A stretch of DNA of 14,802 nt from Candidatus Peregrinibacteria bacterium (GTDB lineage: Bacteria; Patescibacteriota; Gracilibacteria; UBA1369; LOWO2-01-FULL-3). Positions 1 to 5,936 of the stretch are shown piece by piece. Within the stretch, counting starts at the first letter, position 1; every line of letters starts with the position of its first letter. Made by a program: the position numbers and the translations under genes. Where the stretch lies: positions 1 through 14,802 of the forward strand of contig JACPLZ010000023.1 of NCBI GenBank assembly GCA_016186245.1, given 5' to 3'. The notes beneath the pieces are model-generated. The model had not been told where the DNA came from, did no database searches, and worked only from the letters and a program-made list of their open reading frames with translations.

Positions 1-20
1 AAAAAATAACAAAAATAAAA

Positions 21-959
21 ATGAAAAGGAATCTTTTAATTTTGGGTGTGATTGTCGTAGTTGTAGGTATTGTTCTAGCTCTTTCTGCGAAATCGAGTTT
101 ATTCCAGGGGTTCAATAGATTGGATCCTAAAGTGAAAAATGTGTCTGCATCGAAAATGTATGAAATACCTGTACCGCTTGATAATAATCCTTATACTACT
201 AGAGCCAAACTGGCTCAAGCTATTGTAAAGGCATTGGAAATAAATACACAGCCATGTACCAGTAGTGAATTTCCTGATGTCGCGATAAATAATACCTTTT
301 GTCCTGCCATACATGCTCTTGTAGAAATGGGGGTTTTTACGCCCAGGGGAAGAGAATTTGGTCCGAACGCAAGACTTACAAAGGCTGAATTGGTAAAAAT
401 ATTGGTTCGAAGTTTCGAAGTGGATGATGATTCACCGAGATCTTCCGGCTATGGAGATGTTGACGATACGGAATGGTATAAAAAATCCATAGTAGCTCTT
501 GAAAAAATCGATGTTTTGAATGGTTCTGGCATATTTAATCCTGACAATTTAGCATTAACAAAATTTCAAGACAGTCTTTTGAAAAAACTTAAGGATTATT
601 ATTTTGCGAGCGCTGAACCATTATTGATATTTAGGAATTTGGATCCAAACTCACCGGATGGCTCAAGACTTCTTCTTAATGGTGGTGATTGGTACAATGA
701 TGAAGGATCACTTATATTATCAGGCGATGAAGTCCTCATCAAGCTGGATAGTGTCGTACATGGAAGTGATGGATCATTGGGATCTGCGAATTTTACCTTC
801 ATGGATATTAGTGGTATGCGGAGCCAAGAATTGCAATTATCACAAAGGATTAGGCTTTTTGCCGGTGGCCATTACAATAATGTTTATTATGTTACTCTAA
901 AAGAAATTGGCAGGGAACTTAGTGAGGATAATGTACTTATTGAGATTATCAAAAAATAA
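21..959 (+). CDS. Membrane-anchored SLH-domain protein
   Basis: The 312-residue product starts with a short basic stretch and one hydrophobic helix (about residues 4-22). There is no lipobox cysteine, so this is a signal anchor or an uncleaved signal. Residues about 58-195 look like SLH repeats: an RAKLAQAIVKAL helix, then FPDV, then CPAIHALVEMGVF, a TKAELVKILVRSF helix, and a second GYGDVDDTEWYKKSIVALEK unit. SLH domains normally bind secondary cell-wall polymers and hold surface proteins. The last repeat is degenerate. Residues 198-312 form a beta-rich region that I do not recognise. The only cysteines, C79 and C94, bracket the first SLH strand as in the other two SLH proteins here. Upstream is only AT-rich sequence with no Shine-Dalgarno. 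The TAA stop lies one base from the stop of the convergent gene. Confidence 0.8.
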   Translation: MKRNLLILGVIVVVVGIVLALSAKSSLFQGFNRLDPKVKNVSASKMYEIPVPLDNNPYTTRAKLAQAIVKALEINTQPCTSSEFPDVAINNTFCPAIHALVEMGVFTPRGREFGPNARLTKAELVKILVRSFEVDDDSPRSSGYGDVDDTEWYKKSIVALEKIDVLNGSGIFNPDNLALTKFQDSLLKKLKDYYFASAEPLLIFRNLDPNSPDGSRLLLNGGDWYNDEGSLILSGDEVLIKLDSVVHGSDGSLGSANFTFMDISGMRSQELQLSQRIRLFAGGHYNNVYYVTLKEIGRELSEDNVLIEIIKK

Positions 960-960
960 T

Positions 961-2646
961 CTAATAGCTTCCCAGTATTTTCAATCTGGCGACGATTTTG
1001 ATGATGGATTTTAGGACTTTTTCGACATTTGGCGCTGTTAGTGAGCCGTTAAAATCCAGGAAGAAAATATAGTCCCCAAAACGGTGGCCGGTGGGGCGGG
1101 ATTCGATTTTGGTGAGGTTGATTTTGGCGGCGGCGAATTCCTTAAAGACTGTAAAAAGGCTGCCTGGAGCGTCCTGATCAAAGTGAAAGGCAATTGATGT
1201 TTTTTGGGCGGATTTTTTTCCAGGCGCGTTGCCGCGGCGGATTAAGATAAATGTCGTAGAGTTGTCTTTGTTGTCCTCAATATTCTCCGCCAAAATTTTT
1301 AAATGATTTTTTTGCGCGGCAATAGCCGGCGCAATTACCGCAATTGATTTATCAGTAAGTTTTTCGAGAGCATGGACAGTCGATGGCGCATTCTCAAGAT
1401 TGATTTTGGCAAAATTCTTTCTTAGAAATTTCTTACACTGATGCAACGCCTGACTGTGGGAAATGATAGTTTTTATATCGCTTTTTTTCGCAGAATGATG
1501 AGCTATAAGAGCATGATGTATCGGCAAATTTATTTCTTTGACTATGTGAATATTTTTCAAAAAAAGATTGTCGAGTGTTTCGCGCACCGTGCCGTGCAGT
1601 TTATTTTCAATTGGCACTATCCCCTCTTTCACTTTGCCGTTTGCGACCAATTCAAAAACTTCATCAATATCATGGGCATAATATTTTTTCGCATGGGAAT
1701 CATGTTTTTGCGCCGCCAAATCGGAAAAAGTATTTTCCGGACCGAGAACTGCAAGATCATCTTGCGACGGTTTGCGCGGCAGTACGTATTTTTTTTGAGA
1801 TGAACGCAATCCGATGAACTGGTCGATCATATAGCTGCTTTCGTCATAGGCCCGTCTGGCATATTTTCCGAGATATCTTTTATTCTCTTCAAAATATTCT
1901 TTGAATCTCCGGAGATCATTTTTCTGAAGAATACTTACGAGCTTATTTACGGCTTTCTGGAGATGCAGAAGGGCGGTTTTGGCATATTGATTTTGCAGCT
2001 GTATATTACCGTAAAGATCGGCATTTTGTGCGAGCAGACGCGCCGCCAGCAGCACTTTCAACTCGGAGGCCTTGCCGGTATATTGCAGGAGTTTTTCCGG
2101 AGGAATTTTCGTGCGGCGCAGAGCATCAACAAAACCAATTTCCGCGGAATGAATCAGTACCTGCGCAACTGACATCATTTTGTCGTGATCCTTTGGAGTC
2201 ATCGTGACAATCTTGACCTTATTCTTCTTAAAAAATTCCTGCAGCCATTTTGTCCACTTTCCGGATTTTTTTGTCGGAGTAAAAATCACCGTCTGGCCTG
2301 GAATCGGGTTTGTCGAGCCAAACATCGGGTGCATGCCCAGGACTTCACAATTCCCTTTAAGCATCGCATTGACCGGTTTTTCTTTAATCGATGTAAAATC
2401 CATCAAAGCCGATTTTTGGCTCATGTACGGTAAAATATCTTCAATCACTTTAACCGTTTTGAGAATTGGCACTGAAACTATAACTATGTCCGATTTTTGA
2501 ACGAGTTGCCGGTTGGAAAGTCCGGTATGCAGATCGGAAATAAACACCGTTAATCCCCTATTGCGGAAAAAGTCGGCAAACAGCCGACCCATTTGTCCAT
2601 GCCCTCCGATGATACCGATTGTGCATTGATTTGTCGGCTGTGTCAT
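961..2646 (-). CDS. tyrA-pheA: Fused prephenate dehydrogenase / prephenate dehydratase with ACT domain
   Basis: This 561-residue protein should convert prephenate to 4-hydroxyphenylpyruvate (Tyr branch) and to phenylpyruvate (Phe branch) in the cytoplasm. The N-terminal half is a TyrA-type dehydrogenase: Rossmann motif GGHGQMG (residues 14-20), GMHPMFG with H106, and the helical HDKMMSVAQ region (154-162). The C-terminal half is a dehydratase: LGPENTFS (301-308), PIEN (345-348) and SHSQALHQC (396-404). An ACT regulatory domain follows, with GSL (495-497) and ESRP (515-518), the usual Phe-binding motifs. No chorismate mutase (AroQ) domain is visible, unlike E. coli TyrA and PheA. In the dehydratase TRF motif the Arg is replaced by Thr (T464-T465-F466). 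ATG at 2646 is the conservative start. A strong SD instead points to an in-frame ATT at 2688, which would add 14 residues. The gene lies downstream of the ytxH-like gene on the same strand. Confidence 0.93.
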   Translation of the reverse strand: MTQPTNQCTIGIIGGHGQMGRLFADFFRNRGLTVFISDLHTGLSNRQLVQKSDIVIVSVPILKTVKVIEDILPYMSQKSALMDFTSIKEKPVNAMLKGNCEVLGMHPMFGSTNPIPGQTVIFTPTKKSGKWTKWLQEFFKKNKVKIVTMTPKDHDKMMSVAQVLIHSAEIGFVDALRRTKIPPEKLLQYTGKASELKVLLAARLLAQNADLYGNIQLQNQYAKTALLHLQKAVNKLVSILQKNDLRRFKEYFEENKRYLGKYARRAYDESSYMIDQFIGLRSSQKKYVLPRKPSQDDLAVLGPENTFSDLAAQKHDSHAKKYYAHDIDEVFELVANGKVKEGIVPIENKLHGTVRETLDNLFLKNIHIVKEINLPIHHALIAHHSAKKSDIKTIISHSQALHQCKKFLRKNFAKINLENAPSTVHALEKLTDKSIAVIAPAIAAQKNHLKILAENIEDNKDNSTTFILIRRGNAPGKKSAQKTSIAFHFDQDAPGSLFTVFKEFAAAKINLTKIESRPTGHRFGDYIFFLDFNGSLTAPNVEKVLKSIIKIVARLKILGSY

Positions 2647-2656
2647 TTTCTTGATC

Positions 2657-2676
2657 GCCGTACGTTGCAGTACGGC
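2657..2676 (-). promoter_or_regulatory. Perfect 7-bp hairpin just before the tyrA-pheA ATG
   Basis: GCCGTAC and GTACGGC pair perfectly around a six-base loop. The hairpin lies between the SD/ATT site and the ATG at 2646, ending ten bases before the ATG. No T-run follows it, so it is not a terminator. It could modulate translation or simply be part of the coding sequence if ATT is the start. Confidence 0.4.
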
Positions 2677-2694
2677 TCCCTCGAAAATGCCTTG

Positions 2695-2702
2695 CCTCCT
2701 TT
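2695..2702 (-). promoter_or_regulatory. Strong Shine-Dalgarno (AAAGGAGG) facing an ATT codon
   Basis: On the minus strand AAAGGAGG is followed after exactly six bases by ATT (2688-2686). This ATT is in frame with the ATG of the dehydrogenase/dehydratase gene at 2646. It is the only canonical SD I see before any gene in the window. At more than 40 bases it is too far from the ATG for normal use. ATT as a start is rare but known, for example in infC, so this may be the true start. The SD also overlaps the beginning of a 20-codon GTG-started ORF (2705-2643) whose TGA overlaps the ATG as ATGA. Confidence 0.5.
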
Positions 2703-2734
2703 CACTGCAGCAATTTTCAGAGGTTCTAAGTTTA

Positions 2735-3019
2735 TTAAAGTTTGTCTTTCAGGTTTTTGGCCGCTTCTTTGGCTTTTGCGGCATTTTCTTTGTAGAAATC
2801 AGTCTTCTGAACTTTTTTGTAGGTGTCGTGAGCAGATTCTCCTATCTCTTTGCCAATTTTGCCCAAAGTGTCGGAAACGGTTTTTAAGCCGGTACCGCCA
2901 TCTTTGCGTTCTTTTTTAAATTTTTCGCGAATCTTGTCGCCTTTGTCGGGAGAAAATAAAACACCGAGAGCTGTTCCTGCGATAACACCTGCGATCAGGC
3001 CTTTAAGTCCTTTAAACAT
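2735..3019 (-). CDS. YtxH-like small membrane-associated protein
   Basis: The 94-residue product begins with a glycine/alanine-rich hydrophobic helix (residues about 3-22, GLIAGVIAGTALGVLFSP) followed by a basic, helical tail rich in K, E and A. That is the layout of the YtxH/DUF3618-type family: one N-terminal helix with the FSP(D/K)xG turn, then an amphipathic coiled tail. Family members are often stress-associated envelope proteins, but their molecular role is not established. The ATG at 3019 lacks an SD. Tandem TAA TAA stops end the gene. It precedes the tyrA-pheA fusion by about 90 bases on the same strand and may be co-transcribed with it. A copy of the dispersed palindromic repeat sits directly upstream. 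Confidence 0.75.
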   Translation of the reverse strand: MFKGLKGLIAGVIAGTALGVLFSPDKGDKIREKFKKERKDGGTGLKTVSDTLGKIGKEIGESAHDTYKKVQKTDFYKENAAKAKEAAKNLKDKL

Positions 3020-3040
3020 GGGAATGGGGGGTTAAAGTTT

Positions 3041-3074
3041 TGTGTCATCCTGAACTTGTTTCAGGATCTATGTC
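3041..3074 (-). repeat. Dispersed palindromic repeat, single copy
   Basis: On the minus strand these 34 bases run from GACATAGATCCTGAA to AGTTCAGGATGACACA. They match the first 34 bases of the array at 10527-10560 at 33 of 34 positions. The core ATCCTGAA / TTCAGGAT forms an 8-bp stem (3047-3067) with a five-base loop. It lies between the ytxH start and the terminator of the upstream SLH gene. Similar GTCATCCTGAACTTG-type intergenic palindromes are widespread in environmental bacterial genomes. Confidence 0.8.
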
Positions 3075-3146
3075 GTGGTTCACTTCGGCAAGCTCAGTGC
3101 AGGCCTGGCTCACCATGACAATCAAGTATGACGCAGGTAGTGTACT

Positions 3147-3176
3147 AAAAAGAACCCGCAATTGCGAGTCCTTTTT
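3147..3176 (-). terminator. Intrinsic terminator of the SLH/FlgD-Ig gene
   Basis: The 30 bases fold into a stem of 15 pairs centred on GCAATTGC with A and T runs at the ends. On the minus strand the two imperfect positions become G-U wobbles and a T-run follows. On the plus strand they are mismatches. The signal therefore serves the minus-strand SLH gene that ends at 3196, 20 bases earlier. A palindromic centre means the real loop must be a few bases of the central AATT. Confidence 0.75.
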
Positions 3177-3195
3177 AACCCATAAATTGGGGGTC

Positions 3196-4530
3196 TTAAT
3201 TGGATTTAAAATATCTATAGATCATATCGGCCATCTCGCCGCGGGTCATCTGACTGTCTGGATAAAAATAATATTCATTGTCATTGAGATTGTTGATTTT
3301 GGCGAACCAGACGTAACTCATATACCATTTTGTCGAGGGGATGTTTGGAGTGTCATAATATGCCTGTCCATATGGGTGGCTCGCTATATTGATGCGATCA
3401 AGGATTTTGGCCGCTTCCAGGAAAATTTTGAGAGCCTCGATCCTGTTGATTGATGATTCAGGCCTGAAAGTGCCGTCGCTATATCCCTGAATAATTCCGA
3501 GTTTAAGCGCATATCCGATATATGATGTGTACCAGGAAAATGTATCGATATCCTTGAAACCAAAATTCAATCCTTCGATTGTGCGAACTTGTTCATTAAA
3601 AGCTTTTAAAATCACTTTTATAGCTTCGGCGCGTGTGATCGGCTGTTCAGGTTTAAAAGCGCCGTCGTAATATCCCGTAAAAATTCCTTTGGAAACAGCC
3701 CATTTGATGGCCGGACAATATCGATCATATCTGGTAATGTCGTAAAAGTTTCCGCAGTTGCCAGGGCTTACTTTCGAAGCCTCGCGGACTTCAAAATTTC
3801 CAAATTCCACATCTTTTCCCTGAAAATTCTCAGCTATGATTTTGTATTGATACAAACCGTCAGCGACTGTTTCACCGTTTTTGTCTGCGCCGTTCCAATA
3901 AATTGTGCTGGCGCCTTCGCTTAACGGCTGTTTTTCGATTACGGTAGCAACAACACGATGTTCATCACGAATTTCCACAGTAACATCCGCATCGAGATAC
4001 AGTTTGAAAGAAATTCCCAATTGATTATATTTCGGACGAAAAGGAATCTGATCCGTTTCATCCTGAATGATATTTGGCTTTCTGTTTGCCTTAATATCAT
4101 CCTGGGCTTCTATTTCACCGGTAACTTTGTCCGACCCTTTTTTGTTCTCAACAAAAATAGTGTAGGTATAAATTCCTTCCTGCTCAAAACCTTCGCTGCC
4201 ATCCCATTCTACAGCGTAAATCCCCGATGATGCTTCGTTTTCTTCAAAAAGCGCAGTGGTCTGTTTTCCGTGGTAAGACATTGTAACTTTTATGTTGGCG
4301 TCTGCTGTCAGAGTAAAAACAATGGCGGTTTTTTCATTGCTGCCAGGGTCAAAACTCTCTTTTGTGACATAAGCGTGTTTTATGCGCGGATCGACTGTTT
4401 CTTCAAAATCATCCTCCTCATAGCCGTATTCGTTGAGAATCTCCTTCCTGGTGAGAGCGTTGGCCTGAATAATAGGCATCAGGATCAAGACTGCGATGGC
4501 CGATATGAGCGTTTTTTTGAGAATATTCAT
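3196..4530 (-). CDS. Secreted protein with two FlgD-like Ig domains and three SLH repeats
   Basis: The 444-residue product has a clear signal peptide (KK, then LISAIAVLILMPIIQANA, residues 5-25). Two FlgD-like Ig domains follow, each with the hallmark W(D/N)G hairpin (W109-D-G and W212-N-G, about 103 residues apart) and a G(I/L)Y(T/Q)Y edge strand. Residues about 259-440 hold three SLH repeats: YYDGAFKPEQPITRAEAIKV, YSDGTFRPESSINRIEALKI and a degenerate YPDSQMTRGEMADMIYRYF. SLH repeats usually bind cell-wall polymer, so this is a surface or S-layer-associated protein. C259 and C272 are its only cysteines and bracket the first SLH strand. It has its own promoter (4565-4593) and terminator (3147-3176), so it is probably monocistronic. 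There is no SD before the ATG at 4530. Confidence 0.9.
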   Translation of the reverse strand: MNILKKTLISAIAVLILMPIIQANALTRKEILNEYGYEEDDFEETVDPRIKHAYVTKESFDPGSNEKTAIVFTLTADANIKVTMSYHGKQTTALFEENEASSGIYAVEWDGSEGFEQEGIYTYTIFVENKKGSDKVTGEIEAQDDIKANRKPNIIQDETDQIPFRPKYNQLGISFKLYLDADVTVEIRDEHRVVATVIEKQPLSEGASTIYWNGADKNGETVADGLYQYKIIAENFQGKDVEFGNFEVREASKVSPGNCGNFYDITRYDRYCPAIKWAVSKGIFTGYYDGAFKPEQPITRAEAIKVILKAFNEQVRTIEGLNFGFKDIDTFSWYTSYIGYALKLGIIQGYSDGTFRPESSINRIEALKIFLEAAKILDRINIASHPYGQAYYDTPNIPSTKWYMSYVWFAKINNLNDNEYYFYPDSQMTRGEMADMIYRYFKSN

Positions 4531-4564
4531 GGGGAAATTATGTTAGAATCTTATGAAGATTGAG

Positions 4565-4593
4565 ATGCTAACATGTCCTTGCTATTTTGTCAA
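4565..4593 (-). promoter_or_regulatory. Sigma70-type promoter of the SLH/FlgD-Ig gene
   Basis: On the minus strand a perfect -35 TTGACA (4593-4588), a 17-base spacer and a -10 TAGCAT (4570-4565, 4 of 6) precede the ATG at 4530. The predicted transcript start near 4558 gives a leader of about 28 bases. It lies just beyond the stop of maf, so the SLH gene is likely transcribed separately. Confidence 0.6.
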
Positions 4594-4613
4594 TAGTATT
4601 GTCTAGAAATTGC

Positions 4614-5249
4614 CTAGAAAAGTTTTTTGATTCCGAATTCTTTCAGAAGTTTGCGGAGGCGGTAAATGGGCAAACCGACAACGTTAAAATAATCGCCTTC
4701 GATTTTTTTGATGAACAGGGAGCCTTTGCCCTGGATGGCGTATCCGGCCGCTTTGTCATCCCCTTCTCCTGAGTTCACATAGGCTTCAATGTCGGATTCC
4801 TCAAGACGATCCATGGTCACAAAAGTTGTTTCAACCGCAGAAATATTCTTATTATTTTTGGAATTTATGATGCAGATCGCGGAAATGACCTTGTGAGTGG
4901 TGTTACTGAGAAGGCGAAGGATATTCTTGTGATCATTTTTGTCTTTTGGCTTGCCGAGCATATGACCGGCGACTTCGACTACCGTATCAACACCGATAAT
5001 AATGGCGTCTTTATAATGGCGGGCGACGGTTTGGGCCTTGCCTATGGCATTGTGGAGAGCGAGATTTTCTGGAGTGAGGTGGGTGTCTTTTTCCTCGAAT
5101 TGGCTTGGGTGAATGATGAAATCGAGGCCGATTTCGTGGAGAAGCTGCTGGCGGCGTGGGCTTTTGGAAGCAAGGACCAGCTGTTTAATTGGTTGTTTGG
5201 CTGGCTGGCTGACTGGCTCTTTCATTTGTTGTTTGGCAGTTTGTTTCAT
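4614..5249 (-). CDS. maf: Maf family nucleoside triphosphate pyrophosphatase
   Basis: Maf proteins hydrolyse non-canonical or excess nucleoside triphosphates (dTTP, UTP, m5-derivatives) to the monophosphate plus pyrophosphate. Diagnostic motifs are present in order: LASKSPRRQQLL (substrate loop), GVDTVV with the catalytic Asp, GKPKD, and GYAIQGKGSLFIKKIEGDYFNVVGLP. The last is typical of the YhdE/dTTP-UTP branch rather than YceF, although substrate choice is inferred. The frame is open from a TTG at 5282, but that would overlap the rpsT promoter. I prefer ATG 5249 (211 residues); ATG 5225 is also possible. The N-terminus before LVLASKSPRR is a low-complexity Q/K/P stretch encoded over a GGCT tetranucleotide repeat and is not part of the family fold. 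No SD is visible. Confidence 0.93.
   Translation of the reverse strand: MKQTAKQQMKEPVSQPAKQPIKQLVLASKSPRRQQLLHEIGLDFIIHPSQFEEKDTHLTPENLALHNAIGKAQTVARHYKDAIIIGVDTVVEVAGHMLGKPKDKNDHKNILRLLSNTTHKVISAICIINSKNNKNISAVETTFVTMDRLEESDIEAYVNSGEGDDKAAGYAIQGKGSLFIKKIEGDYFNVVGLPIYRLRKLLKEFGIKKLF
5199..5218. repeat. GGCT tetranucleotide repeat inside the 5' end of maf
   Basis: Three perfect GGCT units are followed by GACT and GGCT, 20 bases in all. On the coding strand they encode part of the Q/P/K-rich N-terminal extension of Maf. The unit length is not a multiple of three, so slippage would shift the frame after ATG 5249 or 5225. Confidence 0.6.
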
Positions 5250-5259
5250 TGACTTGGTG

Positions 5260-5288
5260 TTGACTTGGTGTTGGCCGTGCAATAGAAT
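5260..5288 (+). promoter_or_regulatory. Sigma70-type promoter of rpsT
   Basis: TTGACT (5260-5265), a 17-base spacer and TAGAAT (5283-5288) match the consensus at 5 of 6 in both boxes (TTGACA, TATAAT). The predicted start near 5295 gives a leader of about 27 bases without an SD before rpsT. The -35 region contains a direct repeat of GACTTGGTGTT (5251-5261 and 5263-5272, the second copy truncated or overlapping), so a weaker upstream TTGACT is also present. Confidence 0.62.
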
Positions 5289-5321
5289 CGCAGGGCTTAT
5301 TATTTATTAAGTCCATCGAAA

Positions 5322-5615
5322 ATGCCAATTATTAAATCAGCAAAGAAGCAGATGCGTCAGAGCATGAGGAAACGTGCGCGGAATCTGCCGGTAAAAAATG
5401 AATTGAAAAGCACATTAAGGAAGGCGTTATCGTTGATTGAAACCGGTAAACTTGAGGAAGCACAAAAATTTATGCCATATGCATATTCTGTGATTGATAT
5501 GGCCTGCAAAAAAAATCTCATCCACGGAAATAACGCAGACAGAAAGAAATCAAGAATTGCGCTGGCGTTGAATGCGCTGCAGAAGAGCGGCGGTAAAGTG
5601 GCGGCGGAGAAATAA
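5322..5615 (+). CDS. rpsT: 30S ribosomal protein S20
   Basis: The 97-residue product opens with MPIIKSAKKQMRQS, continues with KRARNLPVKNELKSTLRKA, and ends with the GNNADRKKSRIALALNAL block. This is the S20 pattern of a lysine/arginine-rich three-helix bundle that binds 16S rRNA and acts early in 30S assembly. Length matches the family (about 85-100). Its own promoter lies at 5260-5288. The ATG has no SD, only GAAA before it, as for most genes here. It is divergent from maf. No intrinsic terminator follows; a degenerate palindromic repeat begins within a few bases of the stop. Confidence 0.96.
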   Translation: MPIIKSAKKQMRQSMRKRARNLPVKNELKSTLRKALSLIETGKLEEAQKFMPYAYSVIDMACKKNLIHGNNADRKKSRIALALNALQKSGGKVAAEK

Positions 5616-5619
5616 GTTC

Positions 5620-5712
5620 TGTGTCATCCTGGGTTTATTTTTTGTCATCCTGCAGACTTTCGCTTTGCGAAAATCCTTCTCCTCCCCCGCATCAACCCGT
5701 TTCAGGATCTAC
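5620..5712 (-). repeat. Degenerate, interrupted copy of the dispersed palindromic repeat
   Basis: TGTGTCATCCTG (5620-5631) and GTTTCAGGATCTA (5699-5711) match the two ends of the 34-base element at 3041-3074 in the same orientation. About 67 bases separate them. The insert carries another GTCATCCTG (5644-5652) and a perfect hairpin TTTCGC-TTT-GCGAAA (5658-5672). It looks like a mosaic of intergenic repeats. The rest of 5713-5842 holds a 14-base palindrome (5753-5766) and a hairpin (5806-5825), but no gene. Confidence 0.55.
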
Positions 5713-5752
5713 ATCCTGAGATTGTGCGATAGTTTTCTCTGTTTGGCAACTC

Positions 5753-5766
5753 CATCACCGGTGATG
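5753..5766. promoter_or_regulatory. 14-base perfect palindrome, possible operator
   Basis: CATCACCGGTGATG is a perfect palindrome without a loop, the form expected of a dimeric regulator site. It lies about 90 bases before the tRNA. No regulator is encoded in the window, so the assignment is speculative. Confidence 0.25.
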
Positions 5767-5842
5767 AATTGGGGATATGGAGAGATTTGTATTAAAATTC
5801 TTTTTGTGCCGGCATCGGCCGGTGCAGTGATTTTTGAAAAAT

Positions 5843-5918
5843 GGGCCTGTAGCTCAGGGGTTAGAGCAGTCGGCTCATAACCGATTGGTCGTTGGTTCGA
5901 TTCCAACCAGGCCCACCA
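5843..5918 (+). tRNA. tRNA with CAT anticodon, probably tRNA-Ile2 (lysidine-modified)
   Basis: All four arms fold: acceptor GGGCCTG/CAGGCCC, D stem GCTC/GAGC, anticodon stem GTCGG/CCGAT with loop CTCATAA (anticodon 5876-5878), T stem GTTGG/CCAAC, and an encoded CCA end. The G1-C72 pair rules out initiator tRNA. The acceptor pairs C4-G69 and C5-G68 are the reported positive determinants for TilS in E. coli tRNA-Ile2. The D loop (AGGGGTTA) and variable loop (TGGTC) also resemble E. coli ileX more than elongator tRNA-Met. I therefore favour tRNA-Ile2, which reads AUA after C34 becomes lysidine; elongator Met remains possible. A possible -10 (TAAAAT, 5793-5798) and a GC-rich hairpin (5806-5825) precede it. 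Confidence 0.95.
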
Positions 5919-5921
5919 AAT

Positions 5922-5930
5922 TGTTATAGT
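5922..5930 (+). promoter_or_regulatory. Extended -10 box giving a leaderless hydrolase mRNA
   Basis: TGTTATAGT fits the extended -10 form TGnTATAAT with one mismatch. It begins four bases after the tRNA CCA end and ends six bases before the ATG at 5937, so transcription would start at or next to the start codon. The alternative is co-transcription with the tRNA, with 3'-processing releasing an mRNA with an 18-base leader. Confidence 0.4.
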
Positions 5931-5936
5931 GAAACT

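Noticed and set aside
944..961. AT-rich hairpin GATTAT-ATAATC across the two convergent stop codons as a bidirectional terminator
   Set aside because: The stem is six A/T-rich pairs with no clean T-run, too weak to call.
5250..5282. TTG start of maf at 5282
   Set aside because: It would run through the rpsT promoter, has no SD, and adds only non-conserved residues. ATG 5249 or 5225 is preferred.
5892..5936. N-terminal extension of the hydrolase from TTG 5892
   Set aside because: These bases are the tRNA T arm and 3' end; the conserved hydrolase fold begins exactly at ATG 5937.
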